The notes beneath the pieces are model-generated. The model was not told the origin of the DNA, made no database searches, and was given only the letters and a program-made list of their open reading frames with translations. Positions 7,525-17,044 of a stretch of DNA of 47,395 bases are shown piece by piece. This DNA is from Acidobacteriota bacterium (GTDB lineage Bacteria; Acidobacteriota; Terriglobia; Terriglobales; Acidobacteriaceae). The stretch is taken from the NCBI GenBank assembly GCA_018268775.1, contig JAFDVV010000019.1, positions 4,026 through 51,420 of the forward strand. Direction: 5' to 3'. A program made the position numbers and the translations under genes. Positions within the stretch are counted from its first letter, which is position 1. Every line of letters begins with the position of its first letter.

Positions 7525-8697
7525 ATGCCGACTCCTCCCACACATGCCTTTACCTTTACGCGAAAGCTGAGCGCGTCGAACAAGACGCCGCGGCAGATCA
7601 ACCGGAACCTTGTCTTCAACCTGATCCGGACGCGTCAGCCGATATCCCGGGCCGATCTCGCCCGCGTATCGGGTTTGCAGCGAAGCACGATCTCGCTGAT
7701 CGTCGAAGACTTGATCAGGGAGCGATGGGTTCTGGACGGTTCTACGGGCAGGTTGCCTCGCGGAAGGCACCCGACCTTTCTGGAGTTGAACCATCAACGC
7801 GCAGTTATTGCGTTGGACATTCATCCATCGCAAACAACGGTGGCGGTCACAGACCTGGGGGGCAAGATTGTGGCGCAGAACGTCGTTGCGCTTCCCAACG
7901 ATCCCAAAAAAGCCGTTGCCTCGATCATTGCCGCAATCAACAGACTGATTGCGAACCATTCGGACAAGTCGTTCGACGGAGTTGGGATCAGCCTGCCCGG
8001 GCGCGCAGACCCGCAACTCGAAAAGCCGATCTTTGCGCCCAACCTGAACTGGCCGGTGCAGAGCATCAAGTCGAAGATCCACCGTTCGACTGGGTTGCGG
8101 GTGGAGATGGACAACGTCGCCAATGCCTGTGCGCTGTCGGAGGTGTGGTTTGGCGATAGCGACGGTTTGCAGGACCTTGTGGTGGTCAACGTCTCCGAGG
8201 GCATCGGGACGGGCATCTTTTCCAATGGCCGCCTGCTGCGGGGCGCAAATGGCATGGCGGGAGAGTTCGGCCATATCGAGATGGAGCGAGATGGTCTGCT
8301 GTGCGGATGCGGCAGCAGGGGATGCTGGGAGACGGTTGCCTCAAACCGCGCGGGGCTTCGTTATTACCAGGAGATGAGCGGTAGGCGCGCTCCTGTGAAC
8401 TTTGCCGCACTGGTGAAGTTGGCGCAGAGCGACGACCACGACGCGGTGAAGGCGCTGGAGAGGATGTCGCAATATCTAGGGCGCGGCCTGCGGATGATTG
8501 CCTCAGCGCTGGCGCCGAGCGAGATCGTCATTGTCGGCGACATTACGGCCGCCTGGCATCTGTTCGGCCCGAAGATAGAAGCGGAACTGAAACACAATGC
8601 CTTTTCGAAGGCCCCGAGGTTGCGGCCTTCGTTCGAAGGCAATACCGCCCGTCTGCGCAGCGCAGTCGCACTTGTCATGAACCAGGGTCTTGCCTGA
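7525..8697 (+). CDS. ROK-family transcriptional regulator (NagC/XylR type)
   Basis: This 390-residue sugar-responsive regulator has an N-terminal winged HTH (about residues 22-75, ISRADLARVSGLQRSTISLIVEDL) fused to a ROK kinase-like domain. The domain starts with ALDIHPSQTTVAVTDLGG, a degenerate phosphate-loop region. It continues with GISLPGR and GIGTGIFSNGRLLRGANGMAGEFGH, and carries the ROK zinc signature CGCGSRGCWE after GHIEMERDGLL. Such proteins repress sugar catabolic genes until a sugar or sugar phosphate binds. It sits 20 bases upstream of a GH88/GH105-type hydrolase on the same strand, so its ligand is likely an oligo-uronide product. A perfect inverted repeat overlaps its candidate promoter. 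Family assignment is firm; the ligand is inferred. Confidence 0.9.
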   Translation: MPTPPTHAFTFTRKLSASNKTPRQINRNLVFNLIRTRQPISRADLARVSGLQRSTISLIVEDLIRERWVLDGSTGRLPRGRHPTFLELNHQRAVIALDIHPSQTTVAVTDLGGKIVAQNVVALPNDPKKAVASIIAAINRLIANHSDKSFDGVGISLPGRADPQLEKPIFAPNLNWPVQSIKSKIHRSTGLRVEMDNVANACALSEVWFGDSDGLQDLVVVNVSEGIGTGIFSNGRLLRGANGMAGEFGHIEMERDGLLCGCGSRGCWETVASNRAGLRYYQEMSGRRAPVNFAALVKLAQSDDHDAVKALERMSQYLGRGLRMIASALAPSEIVIVGDITAAWHLFGPKIEAELKHNAFSKAPRLRPSFEGNTARLRSAVALVMNQGLA

Positions 8698-8717
8698 CCG
8701 AAAGGAAGTATTTGCAA

Positions 8718-9965
8718 ATGAAGACCATTGAATTCAATCTGAAGCATTTCGTCCGTCAAGGAAAATGGAACGGTATCTATAGAAGCGGAGTCGCAGGGCT
8801 TATCGCGTTGGGGCTGTTTGCAGGAACGGTTGGGGTGGCTTTGGCGCAGGCTCCTTCAACGACGGCCAGCAAGCCTGTGCCGGACTCGAAGGCTTCGGGC
8901 GACGCGCCGGACGACCCTGGACCGCTGGCGACCGACATCTCGGCTGAACTGAAGCCGAAGGCCATACAGCACGTTGTCAAAAAGGTTGCAGCCTGGCAGG
9001 TAAAGGTTGCCGAGCCGACGTTCAACCGGTTGTGGACGTATGCCGCCATGTATGACGGCTTGCTTGCCGCCTCGAAGGCAACGGGAGACCCGGCGTTCCG
9101 CGATGCGGTGCTGAAGTACTCCGAGCAGGAGAAGTGGGAGTTGCTGGACTACCGCTTTCCTCACGCCGACGATGAGGCGATGGGGAAGGCGTACATGGAT
9201 CTCTATTTGGGTGACGCAAAGGGCGCACGCAAGCCGATACGCATGGCAAACACGAAGGAGATCATGGACCGGCTGGTGGCGCGTCCAGACGATCCGAAAA
9301 AGCTCGTGTGGTGGTGGTGCGATGCGCTTTACATGGCCCCGCCAGTGCTTGCCCGCATGTATGCCGCCACTGGCGACAAGAAGTACCTCGACTACATGGA
9401 CCACGAGTGGTGGCTGACTTCGGAGACGCTCTACAACCAGACGGACCATCTCTACTTCCGCGATGAACGGTATCTGACGCAGAAGCAGGCCAATGGAAAG
9501 AACCTTTACTGGTCGCGCGGCAACGGATGGGTGATGGGCGGGCTGGTGAAGGTGTTGGAGATCATGCCGAAGAACTATCCAACCCGTGCGAAGTACATCG
9601 AGCAGTTCAAGCAGATGGCCGAAGAGGTGAAGGCGATCCAGGGCGAAGATGGATTGTGGCGTTCCGGTCTGCTCGATCCGGGTGCGTATGAGTTGCCCGA
9701 GGTCTCGGGTTCGGCGTTCTTTACCTATGCCATTGCGTACGGCATCAACGAACACATTCTCGATCGCAAGGCCTATCTGCCGGTCGTGGAGAAGTCATGG
9801 GCTGGAATGCTGAAGCATGTCTATGCCGATGGACGTCTGGGTTCGATTCAGCCTGTTGATGCGCAGCCGGGCAAGTTCAAACCTTCGTCGAGCCACGTGT
9901 ATGGCGTTGGCGGATTTTTGATGGCCGGGTATGAGATGAACCGGCTCGCCAGCGGCAAGAAGTAG
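8718..9965 (+). CDS. Glycoside hydrolase, GH88/GH105-type unsaturated uronyl hydrolase
   Basis: This 415-residue exported enzyme of the six-hairpin GH88/GH105 type hydrates and releases the unsaturated uronic acid left by polysaccharide lyases, for example on rhamnogalacturonan fragments. I use the ATG at 8718 with AGGAAG (8703-8708) upstream. A long basic N-region, a hydrophobic core (GLIALGLFAGTVGVALAQ) and a linker rich in Thr/Pro/Ser precede the catalytic domain. Diagnostic segments are WWWCDALYMAPPVLARMY (D202 is a likely catalytic acid), HLYFRDERYL, YWSRGNGWVMGGLVKVLE, and GLWRSGLLDP with SGSAFFTYAIAYGI. It is the second gene of the ROK operon and is followed by a strong terminator. Exact substrate is not determinable from sequence alone. 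Confidence 0.87.
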   Translation: MKTIEFNLKHFVRQGKWNGIYRSGVAGLIALGLFAGTVGVALAQAPSTTASKPVPDSKASGDAPDDPGPLATDISAELKPKAIQHVVKKVAAWQVKVAEPTFNRLWTYAAMYDGLLAASKATGDPAFRDAVLKYSEQEKWELLDYRFPHADDEAMGKAYMDLYLGDAKGARKPIRMANTKEIMDRLVARPDDPKKLVWWWCDALYMAPPVLARMYAATGDKKYLDYMDHEWWLTSETLYNQTDHLYFRDERYLTQKQANGKNLYWSRGNGWVMGGLVKVLEIMPKNYPTRAKYIEQFKQMAEEVKAIQGEDGLWRSGLLDPGAYELPEVSGSAFFTYAIAYGINEHILDRKAYLPVVEKSWAGMLKHVYADGRLGSIQPVDAQPGKFKPSSSHVYGVGGFLMAGYEMNRLASGKK

Positions 9966-9982
9966 TTTGTTGGAACGAATGC

Positions 9983-10022
9983 AAACGCGCTGTGAGATAT
10001 ACCACGGCGCGTTTGTGTTTTT
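9983..10022 (+). terminator. Rho-independent terminator after the GH105-type gene
   Basis: A 12-base stem AAACGCGCTGTG (9983-9994) / CACGGCGCGTTT (10003-10014) with one G-U pair and an 8-base loop is followed by GTGTTTTT. It lies 18 bases after the hydrolase stop and just before the stop of the convergent gene. Confidence 0.85.
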
Positions 10023-10031
10023 AAAGCGAAA

Positions 10032-11246
10032 TCATAACACCCAAAGAATCGGCTGGCGGACAGGGAAGTTGCGGATCACCTCAGGAACTGTCGGGTCGGG
10101 GTTGAGCCGTTTCCAGACGGTGAGATAACCGGGCTGATCGTAGGCGAGGCCTGCGAAGAGCAGTGCAGGATTGCGGACGGGGAAGTCGTCCCAGTGTTCG
10201 ACGTCGCGCGCAAAGGGCCACTTGCTCTTGTCGTCGATGAAGGGAACCATAAACTCCATCATCTTTCTGAGACTGCGTCCATCGGGTGTGGCGAAGGCCC
10301 AAAGGTTCTCCTGCGGGGTGGAGGCGCTTTGAGCGAGGCAGCAGAGAACGTCCATGTCGAAGAGCGAGTAGCTGTAGGGTTTGGTGCGCGCGAGTTCCAG
10401 TGGAAGGCTGCCGTTGGGCGCGATCTGGTTGGGAACCAGTGTGGTGCGGAAGCGATCGCGACACCATTGGGCGACCTCGCCGTTGCCTGTGAAGCGGGCG
10501 AACTCGGCTGCCTGGAGCACCCAGCAGGTGCCGTGATTGTTGTTGGCGTCGCGTTCCTCCTGACCGTTTTTTGAAGTACGCATCCAGCCGAGGTATTCGG
10601 AGAACCAACGCCGGACTTCGCCGCTGGTCTTCAGGGCGCTGGCGTTGCTCAGCAGCGTCGCGGCACGCGCCACTTCGACGAGATGAAGCGTGTCGATGAT
10701 GCCGACACCGCGGCCCTTGTTGACGCCAAAGATCGCCTGCGCATGTTCGAGGTTTGGATTCATCTTTGTGGCGGGATCGACAAACCATGCGCTGAGATGC
10801 CGGTCGGCGTGGTCGGAGTATTTTTTCTGGCGAGTAAGGAGCCAGGCAGCGGTCAGGGCGGGAACGATGAGGCTGAGGCGCACCATCGCCTCTCGATGGC
10901 CGTTAAAATTCGCTGGATTGGATTCGCCGTCGTGGCGGATGTATGGGCCTCCGGGGTTCTTCGGGTCGGGCCACCAGTAGTCGCCTTCGGAGTAGAAATC
11001 ATGAGGGCCTCCCGGGCTGCGGTCGCTGTGCGACGCGGTCACGGTGACTGGAGGAGCGGAGAGGTAGTTATCCGCCGCCCTCATGATGCGCTCACGGTCG
11101 GTAGAGACGACGAGCTGGTAGCCGCCTTTCGCGCTGGCTCCCCAAAGCGTTCGCGTCAGGAGGCTTGCACCGGCTCCCCCGCTCCAGGCGCAGAACTCTC
11201 TTCTGGATACGATTGTTTTGCCGCGACGTATCAACCTGAAATTCAT
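10032..11246 (-). CDS. Alginate-lyase-fold family protein, Tat-exported
   Basis: This protein has 404 residues from the ATG at 11246; a longer in-frame start at 11354 would add 36 residues without export character and run into the fad operator. The N-terminus contains SRREF (residues 14-18) followed by a weakly hydrophobic Gly/Ala-rich segment, a twin-arginine-type signal. The body matches the alginate lyase domain family (PF05426, PL5-like alpha toroid): SEGDYWWPDPKNPGGPYIR, a central helical stretch, and NNNHG (residues 235-239), the conserved Asn-His region that contributes to catalysis. It converges on the GH105-type gene and probably cleaves a uronate-containing polysaccharide whose products that hydrolase finishes. 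Lyase specificity is uncertain, since many members act on other polyuronides. Confidence 0.82.
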   Translation of the reverse strand: MNFRLIRRGKTIVSRREFCAWSGGAGASLLTRTLWGASAKGGYQLVVSTDRERIMRAADNYLSAPPVTVTASHSDRSPGGPHDFYSEGDYWWPDPKNPGGPYIRHDGESNPANFNGHREAMVRLSLIVPALTAAWLLTRQKKYSDHADRHLSAWFVDPATKMNPNLEHAQAIFGVNKGRGVGIIDTLHLVEVARAATLLSNASALKTSGEVRRWFSEYLGWMRTSKNGQEERDANNNHGTCWVLQAAEFARFTGNGEVAQWCRDRFRTTLVPNQIAPNGSLPLELARTKPYSYSLFDMDVLCCLAQSASTPQENLWAFATPDGRSLRKMMEFMVPFIDDKSKWPFARDVEHWDDFPVRNPALLFAGLAYDQPGYLTVWKRLNPDPTVPEVIRNFPVRQPILWVL

Positions 11247-11330
11247 ATGGTCTGCATGATACGTCTTTGAGCACGGCAGATGATAAGAGCCATGGAAACA
11301 TGGTGTTTGCGCAAGTATGCAACCAGGGAG

Positions 11331-11360
11331 TTGACTCGATGAATGGTCATTCATTATTCT
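11331..11360 (+). promoter_or_regulatory. Candidate promoter of the fadNAE operon
   Basis: TTGACT (11331-11336) and TATTCT (11355-11360) are separated by 18 bases, about 47 bases before the fadN start. The spacer contains the palindrome at 11339-11354. Confidence 0.5.
11339..11354. promoter_or_regulatory. Palindromic operator in the fadNAE promoter
   Basis: ATGAATG-GT-CATTCAT has perfect 7-base arms and a 2-base spacer, and lies between the -35 and -10 hexamers. The half-site TGAATG/CATTCA is the one I recall for TetR-family fatty-acid repressors such as Bacillus subtilis FadR, although that site has a wider spacer. Repression of beta-oxidation in the absence of acyl-CoA is the likely role. 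Confidence 0.6.
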
Positions 11361-11406
11361 TCAGCCGCGCGGGAAAAGGGACTTGCGATGGGAGCGAACT
11401 GACAGG

Positions 11407-13893
11407 ATGAGTAAAGCCTCTGGCACTGATCGTACGGTTTTCAAGGTTGCAGTGCTCGGTGCGGGAACGATGGGGGCGCGGATCGCCGCGCACATTGCCA
11501 ATGCGGGCCTGCCGGTCGTGTTACTCGATATTCTGGCCCCGGGCACGGACCCGACCTCATCGAAGCACGAGCGCAATAAGGTTGCGCTTTCGGCGCTCGA
11601 AGGGCTTAAAAAGGCAAAGCCCGCTGCGTTTTATACGGTGGACAGTGCGCGTCTGATCGTCCCAGGAAACTTTGACGACGACATGTCGCTGATTGCGGAC
11701 TGCGATTGGATTGTAGAAGCGGTCGCCGAGGACCTTGAGATCAAACATGCGTTGTATGCGAAGGTGCTGCGGCACCGTCGCGCGGACGCGATTCTGACTT
11801 CGAACACAAGCGGTCTGCCGATCGCCAGTCTGGCAGAGGCGCTTCCGCAAGACGTGAAACGGCTTTTCTTCGGGACGCACTTCTTCAATCCACCGCGATA
11901 TATGCGGCTCCTTGAGATGATTCCGATCCCAGAGACAGATGAGGGTGCTGTGGCGTCGATTGCACATTTCTGCGATCGGCGCCTGGGCAAGTCGATTGTG
12001 CGGTCGCGCGATACACCGAACTTCATTGCCAATCGCGTTGGTACGTTTTCTATGGGCAATGCGATCAGGCTGATGCAGACTCAGGGCTTGACGATCGAAG
12101 AGGTCGATGCGCTGACTGGCTCCGCGCTTGGGTGGCCGAAGACAGGAACGTTTCGCCTTGCGGACTTGGTGGGCGTCGATGTGTTGGCCCATGTAGCGCG
12201 CAACTTTGAGGCGAAGGCTGCAGCGATCGGCGATGAGAGGACCGATGTAAAGCTGCCGGAGTTTATCGGCACGATGCTGGAGAAGAAGTGGCTCGGTGAC
12301 AAGGTGGGCCAGGGCTTCTACAAGAAGGAAGGGAAGGACGCGGAGGGCCGCGACCTGCGTCAGGCGCTCGACTGGCAGACGCTGGGCTACCGGCCTGCGA
12401 CGAGGCCGAAGTTTCCGGCGCTGGAGATGGCAAAGAATGTCGAGGCTACCGCGGCACGAGTTGCACAGCTTCTTCACGACGATGCGAGGGGCGACAAGGC
12501 TGCTGCGTTCTATTGGCCGCTGCTGACGGAGCTGTTTACCTATGCGGCGAACCGCGTCTCGGACAAGAACAGCGAACCGGCAGAGAACATTGTTGAAGTG
12601 GATGCGGCGATGCGCACCGGCTTCAACTGGGAACTTGGGCCGTTTGAAATGTTCGACGCCGTGGGTGTGCGAGCGACGACGGACAAGATGCGTGCGGAGG
12701 GAGCCCCCATTGCCGCGAATGTAGAGAAGCTGCTGCTGTGGGCAGAGAGAAATGGCGAGTCGGATCCCGGTTGGTACAAGGATGATGCAGGTGTGCCGAG
12801 CGGGAGACGCTACTTCGATCCATTCAGCGAAAGCTACAAGCCGGTTCCGGCGGCTGAGGGAACGGGCTCGATTGCGACGATCAAGAAAGCGCGCGGTGTG
12901 GTGAAGAAGAATCCTGGCGCGTCGGTGATCGATCTGGGGGATGGCGTCGCCGCAATCGAGTTGCACTCGAAGATGAATGCGTTGGGGGGCGACATTGTTT
13001 CACTGATAACTCAGACGCTTAAGCAGGCAAGCGAACCGGTGAGGGATTTTGAGGCATTTGTGATTACGGGCGACTCCGCTAACTTTTCGGTGGGTGCAAA
13101 CCTGATGCAGCTACTGCTCGCTATGCAGGAAGAAGAGTGGGACGAAATCGACCTGATGGTACGCGCGTTCCAAAAGATGACGCAGACGATCAAGTACTGT
13201 CCACGGCCAGTGGTGGTAGCGCCGTATGGAATGTGTCTAGGTGGCGGAGTTGAAATCAGCCTGCACGCCGCGGCGCGGCAACCTCACGCCGAGTTGTACA
13301 TGGGGCTGGTGGAGACAGGCGTTGGCCTTATTCCAGGTGGAGGCGGCTGCAAGGAGATGCTGCTGCGGTCGGTGGAGGCTGGAACGAGCATACGCCCAGA
13401 CGCGCGAGGTGAAGGCGTCGAGATATTCGAGGCCGTGAAGAAGAACTTCGAGACGATTGCGAAAGCGACGGTTTCGACAAGTGCGGCTGATGCGCGTGGG
13501 CTTGGCTTTCTGCGGGCTTCGGACGGGATCACGGTGAATCGCGAGCGCCTGCTGATGGATGCGAAGCAGCGTGTTCGGGAGATGGCGGATGCGGGATATT
13601 CAGCTCCGTTGCCGCGGACGGATGTTCCGGCGCCGGGCGAGTCGGTGCTGGCGACATTGAAGCTCGCGGTGTGGACGATGCACGAGGGGCAGTACATCTC
13701 GGGCCACGATGTGAAGGTGGCGAACTGGGTAGCGCATGTGCTCGCAGGCGGTCGTGTCGCGCCGGGAACGCCGGTCAGCGAAGAGTATCTACTGGATCTC
13801 GAGCGCGAGGCGTTTCTCTCGCTATGCGGCGAGAAGAAGACGCAGGAGCGCATCGCCTTTACGTTGAAGACCGGCAAGCCACTGAGGAATTAG
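11407..13893 (+). CDS. fadN: 3-hydroxyacyl-CoA dehydrogenase / enoyl-CoA hydratase
   Basis: This 828-residue bifunctional beta-oxidation enzyme hydrates enoyl-CoA and oxidises 3-hydroxyacyl-CoA with NAD. The order is dehydrogenase first and crotonase last, as in Bacillus FadN and the reverse of E. coli FadB. The Rossmann motif GAGTMGARIA is near residue 18. SNTSGLPI and GTHFFNPPRYMRLLEMIP (dehydrogenase His-Asn region) follow, then C-terminal dehydrogenase domains. The crotonase part starts around residue 500, with SANFSVGANL, CLGGGVEISLHA and GLVETGVGLIPGGGG (both catalytic Glu positions present). The ATG at 11407 has GGGAG 11 bases upstream. A palindromic operator lies in the promoter. It is the first gene of a fadN-fadA-fadE operon. 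Confidence 0.93.
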   Translation: MSKASGTDRTVFKVAVLGAGTMGARIAAHIANAGLPVVLLDILAPGTDPTSSKHERNKVALSALEGLKKAKPAAFYTVDSARLIVPGNFDDDMSLIADCDWIVEAVAEDLEIKHALYAKVLRHRRADAILTSNTSGLPIASLAEALPQDVKRLFFGTHFFNPPRYMRLLEMIPIPETDEGAVASIAHFCDRRLGKSIVRSRDTPNFIANRVGTFSMGNAIRLMQTQGLTIEEVDALTGSALGWPKTGTFRLADLVGVDVLAHVARNFEAKAAAIGDERTDVKLPEFIGTMLEKKWLGDKVGQGFYKKEGKDAEGRDLRQALDWQTLGYRPATRPKFPALEMAKNVEATAARVAQLLHDDARGDKAAAFYWPLLTELFTYAANRVSDKNSEPAENIVEVDAAMRTGFNWELGPFEMFDAVGVRATTDKMRAEGAPIAANVEKLLLWAERNGESDPGWYKDDAGVPSGRRYFDPFSESYKPVPAAEGTGSIATIKKARGVVKKNPGASVIDLGDGVAAIELHSKMNALGGDIVSLITQTLKQASEPVRDFEAFVITGDSANFSVGANLMQLLLAMQEEEWDEIDLMVRAFQKMTQTIKYCPRPVVVAPYGMCLGGGVEISLHAAARQPHAELYMGLVETGVGLIPGGGGCKEMLLRSVEAGTSIRPDARGEGVEIFEAVKKNFETIAKATVSTSAADARGLGFLRASDGITVNRERLLMDAKQRVREMADAGYSAPLPRTDVPAPGESVLATLKLAVWTMHEGQYISGHDVKVANWVAHVLAGGRVAPGTPVSEEYLLDLEREAFLSLCGEKKTQERIAFTLKTGKPLRN

Positions 13894-13909
13894 CGGGAAG
13901 GAAATGGGC

Positions 13910-15094
13910 ATGAGAGAAGTCATTATCGCTTCGGCAGTTCGGACGCCGGTAGGGAAGGCGCCTCGCGGAACGTTGCGCACGACGCGTCCGGACGACCTGG
14001 CGGCGACGGCGATCGGTGGGGCCCTGGAGCGGATTCCGCAGCTCGATCGTTCTGAAATTGAGGATGTCATTCTCGGTTGCGCGATGCCCGAAGCGGAGCA
14101 GGGGATGAATGTGGCGCGTATAGCGAGCTTTCGCGCAGGTCTGCCGGTGACAGCTTCTGCAATGACGATCAACCGCTACTGCGCCTCAGGTCTTCAGTCG
14201 ATTGCGCTGGCTGCCGAGCGTATTCGCGGTGGCGGGGCCGAGGTGGTTCTGGCGGGCGGCGTCGAGAGTATGTCGTACGTTCCGTTTGGCGGCAATAAGA
14301 TTTCGGTGAATCCGTGGCTGGTGGAGAACTACCCGGGATCGTATATGTCGATGGGGCTGACAGCGGAGCGGGTTGCTGTGCACTACGGCATTGCGCGCGA
14401 AGCGATGGACGAGTTTTCGTACGCGAGCCATCGGAAGGCGCTAGCCGCGATTGCTGCGGGCAGGTTCGACGACGAGATTGTTCCTGTAACTGTTACAACG
14501 ATGAAGGCCGATGCGAAAGGCAAATTGAAGCCGGTCGAATCTCTCTTCAAAGTGGATGAAGGGCCGCGTGCGGATACCTCGCTAGAGGCCCTGGCGAAGC
14601 TGAAGCCGGTGTTTCATGCGAAGGGGACGGTGACGGCGGGAAACTCATCGCAGACTTCGGATGGTGCGGCGGCTGCAGTGGTGATGTCGGCCGAACGCGC
14701 AAGTTCTCTGGGCATCAAGCCGATGGCGAGATTTATCGCATTCGCCTATGCGGGGTGCGACCCCGAAGAGATGGGGATAGGACCGGTTCATGCGATTCCG
14801 AAGGCACTGAAGATGGCTGGACTTTCACTCGATCAGATTGATGTAATCGAGCTGAACGAGGCCTTTGCCGCACAGTCGCTTGCGGTGGTGAAGGTGCTTG
14901 AGATCGATCCGGCGAAGCTGAATGTCAATGGCGGCGCGATTGCTCTAGGCCACCCGCTTGGATGTACAGGGGCGAAGCTGACGGCTACGCTGATGCGCGA
15001 GATGGCTCGGCGGAAGGCGAAGTATGGAATGGTGACGATGTGTGTTGGCGGCGGTATGGGTGCCGCCGGGATATTTGAAGCCGTCAACCAGTAA
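13910..15094 (+). CDS. fadA: Acetyl-CoA C-acyltransferase (3-ketoacyl-CoA thiolase)
   Basis: Thiolase of 394 residues that cleaves 3-ketoacyl-CoA to acetyl-CoA and a shortened acyl-CoA, the last step of each beta-oxidation round. The nucleophilic cysteine is C91 in [10 protein letters not shown]. The His motif [16 protein letters not shown] and the second-Cys motif [11 protein letters not shown] near the C-terminus are both present. The ATG at 13910 has a Shine-Dalgarno AAGGA at 13898-13902; an ATG two codons upstream is too close to it. It follows fadN by 16 bases and precedes fadE by 16 bases, so the three are one transcript. Confidence 0.95.
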   Translation: MREVIIASAVRTPVGKAPRGTLRTTRPDDLAATAIGGALERIPQLDRSEIEDVILGCAMPEAEQGMNVARIASFRAGLPVTASAMTINRYCASGLQSIALAAERIRGGGAEVVLAGGVESMSYVPFGGNKISVNPWLVENYPGSYMSMGLTAERVAVHYGIAREAMDEFSYASHRKALAAIAAGRFDDEIVPVTVTTMKADAKGKLKPVESLFKVDEGPRADTSLEALAKLKPVFHAKGTVTAGNSSQTSDGAAAAVVMSAERASSLGIKPMARFIAFAYAGCDPEEMGIGPVHAIPKALKMAGLSLDQIDVIELNEAFAAQSLAVVKVLEIDPAKLNVNGGAIALGHPLGCTGAKLTATLMREMARRKAKYGMVTMCVGGGMGAAGIFEAVNQ

Positions 15095-15110
15095 CGCGAG
15101 GGAGATTGCA

Positions 15111-16919
15111 ATGGCCACAATGACTTCTGATACTGCCGAAAAAAAAGCCGTCGCCGGCGGAGGTTTTCTTATCACCGAAGCTTCACCGGCGGACTGCTTC
15201 TTCCCTGAGGATTTCACGGACGAGCAGCACCAGATTGCGCAGACGGCCTCTGAGTTTGCGACAAATGAGATCGTGCCTGCGTCCGATGCGATCGAAGCGA
15301 AGGATTACGCTGTCACGCGCAAGCTGATCAAACAGGCCAGCGATCTGGGCCTGACCTCAGTTGATATTCCTGAGGAGTACGGCGGCCTGGAGATGGACAA
15401 GGTGACGTCGGCGATCATTGCTGACAACATTGCGAAGCAGGGGAGTTTTTCCGTCTCCTTCTCGGCGCATGTGGGTATCGGGACGCTGCCGATCGTCTGG
15501 TATGGGACGGAGGAGCAGAAGAAGAAGTATCTGCCGAAGCTGGCGAGCGGCGAGTTTATTGGAGCCTATGCGCTCTCGGAGTCGACGTCGGGTTCAGATG
15601 CTCTCAATGCACGTACGCGCGCGGTGCTCTCTGAAGATGGCCAGACCTATACGTTGAACGGCGAAAAGATGTGGATCACGAATGCGGGCTTCGCCGACCT
15701 GTTCACGATCTTTGCCAAGTGCGAGGTGAAGGAAGGCAAGGACGCGGGCAAGGAACGCTTGACGGCTTTCCTTGTTGAGCGCGGCGCGCCGGGGTTCACT
15801 GTAGGCAAGGAAGAGCACAAGCTGGGCATTCGCGGCAGTTCGACATGTCCGCTGGTCCTGGCCGATTGTAGAATTCCAGCGTCGAACCTGCTGGGCGAGG
15901 TGGGTAAAGGCCACCACATTGCGTTCAATATCCTGAATGTGGGCCGCTACAAGCTGGGCAATGCCGCGGTTGGCGCGGCGCGCGTTTGTCTGGGCAATGG
16001 GATTCGTTACGCCAAGGAGCGGAAGGCCTTTGGCAAGTCGATCTCGGAGTTTGGGTTGATACAGGAGAAGATTGCCGACTGTGCCGTAGGCGTCTTCGTC
16101 GGTGAAGCGCTCAGCTATCGCACCGTAGGTTTGATAGATGCCGCATTGGCGGCTGTAGACAAGCACGATACCGCCGCGATTCAGAAGGCGATCGAAGAGT
16201 ATGCGGTGGAGTGCTCGATCGTAAAGGTGTGGGCCTCTGAGATGCTCGATCTTGTAGTAGACGATGTACTGCAGGTTTATGCGGGCTATGGCTACGTCGA
16301 GGAGTACCCTGCTGAGCGCGCATACCGCGACTCGCGTATCAATCGGATATTCGAAGGCACGAACGAGATCAACCGGCTGATCATCACCGGCTGGCTGATG
16401 AAGTCGGCCATGAGCGGAAAGCTGGCATTGATGCCTGCGATCAAAAAACTGATGGACGAAGTGATGGCAGGTCCGGCGGCGAAAGAAGAGCGCGAGGGGC
16501 TGCTTGCGGAGGAGCACACCGTGCTGGCGAGCGCGAAGAAGCTCAGTCTGTTTGCCGCTGGAGCGGCATCGCAGAAGTATATGCAGCAGCTTGCCGATCA
16601 ACAGGAGGTGATGGGCGCCATCGCCGACATGATCATCGAGGTGTTTGCAATGGAGTCTGCAGTGCTTCGCGCCGAAAAGACAGATGCAAAGAGTATGTCG
16701 GCCATTGCTGTAACGATGGCGCGCATCTATACGTCAGTAGCGATGGATAAGGTAGAGCTTGCTGCTCGCCGCATTGTTGCAGCCGTGGCGGAGGGGGACA
16801 TGCTGAGAACCCAGCTTGCGATTCTGCGCAGGCTCGCGAAGCGCGATCCCGCGGATACGATCGCTTTGCGAAGGCAGGTTGCGCAGCACATGATCGGAGC
16901 AGGGAAGTATTCGCTGTAA
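15111..16919 (+). CDS. fadE: Acyl-CoA dehydrogenase, long form
   Basis: FAD-dependent acyl-CoA dehydrogenase of 602 residues, catalysing the first step of beta-oxidation. The ATG at 15111 follows GAGGGAGA (15098-15105). The in-frame extension upstream overlaps the end of fadA and is not needed. Landmarks are [12 protein letters not shown] and [12 protein letters not shown] (FAD-binding region), [11 protein letters not shown], and [14 protein letters not shown], whose FEGTNE Glu is the usual catalytic base of this class. An extra C-terminal domain of about 170 residues beyond the core makes it the VLCAD/Bacillus FadE long type rather than a 380-residue short enzyme. It is the last gene of the fad operon. 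Confidence 0.94.
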   Translation: MATMTSDTAEKKAVAGGGFLITEASPADCFFPEDFTDEQHQIAQTASEFATNEIVPASDAIEAKDYAVTRKLIKQASDLGLTSVDIPEEYGGLEMDKVTSAIIADNIAKQGSFSVSFSAHVGIGTLPIVWYGTEEQKKKYLPKLASGEFIGAYALSESTSGSDALNARTRAVLSEDGQTYTLNGEKMWITNAGFADLFTIFAKCEVKEGKDAGKERLTAFLVERGAPGFTVGKEEHKLGIRGSSTCPLVLADCRIPASNLLGEVGKGHHIAFNILNVGRYKLGNAAVGAARVCLGNGIRYAKERKAFGKSISEFGLIQEKIADCAVGVFVGEALSYRTVGLIDAALAAVDKHDTAAIQKAIEEYAVECSIVKVWASEMLDLVVDDVLQVYAGYGYVEEYPAERAYRDSRINRIFEGTNEINRLIITGWLMKSAMSGKLALMPAIKKLMDEVMAGPAAKEEREGLLAEEHTVLASAKKLSLFAAGAASQKYMQQLADQQEVMGAIADMIIEVFAMESAVLRAEKTDAKSMSAIAVTMARIYTSVAMDKVELAARRIVAAVAEGDMLRTQLAILRRLAKRDPADTIALRRQVAQHMIGAGKYSL

Positions 16920-17044
16920 CGGTCATTATCGCTTGTGGAGAGGCGCAAGGGCATCCCACAAAAGCACCAGTTCGATTACCCCCTAAGGCGGTCGTTTTGC
17001 ATTGTGTTTTGTATGCACGTTTGTAACCATCGTGCGGAAGGCCT

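Noticed and set aside
11388..11402. Four-codon mini-ORF (ATG to TGA) just upstream of fadN
   Set aside because: AAAAGGG precedes it and it ends five bases before the fadN ATG, so a leader peptide was considered. At four codons it is as likely to be chance, and no attenuator hairpin is seen.
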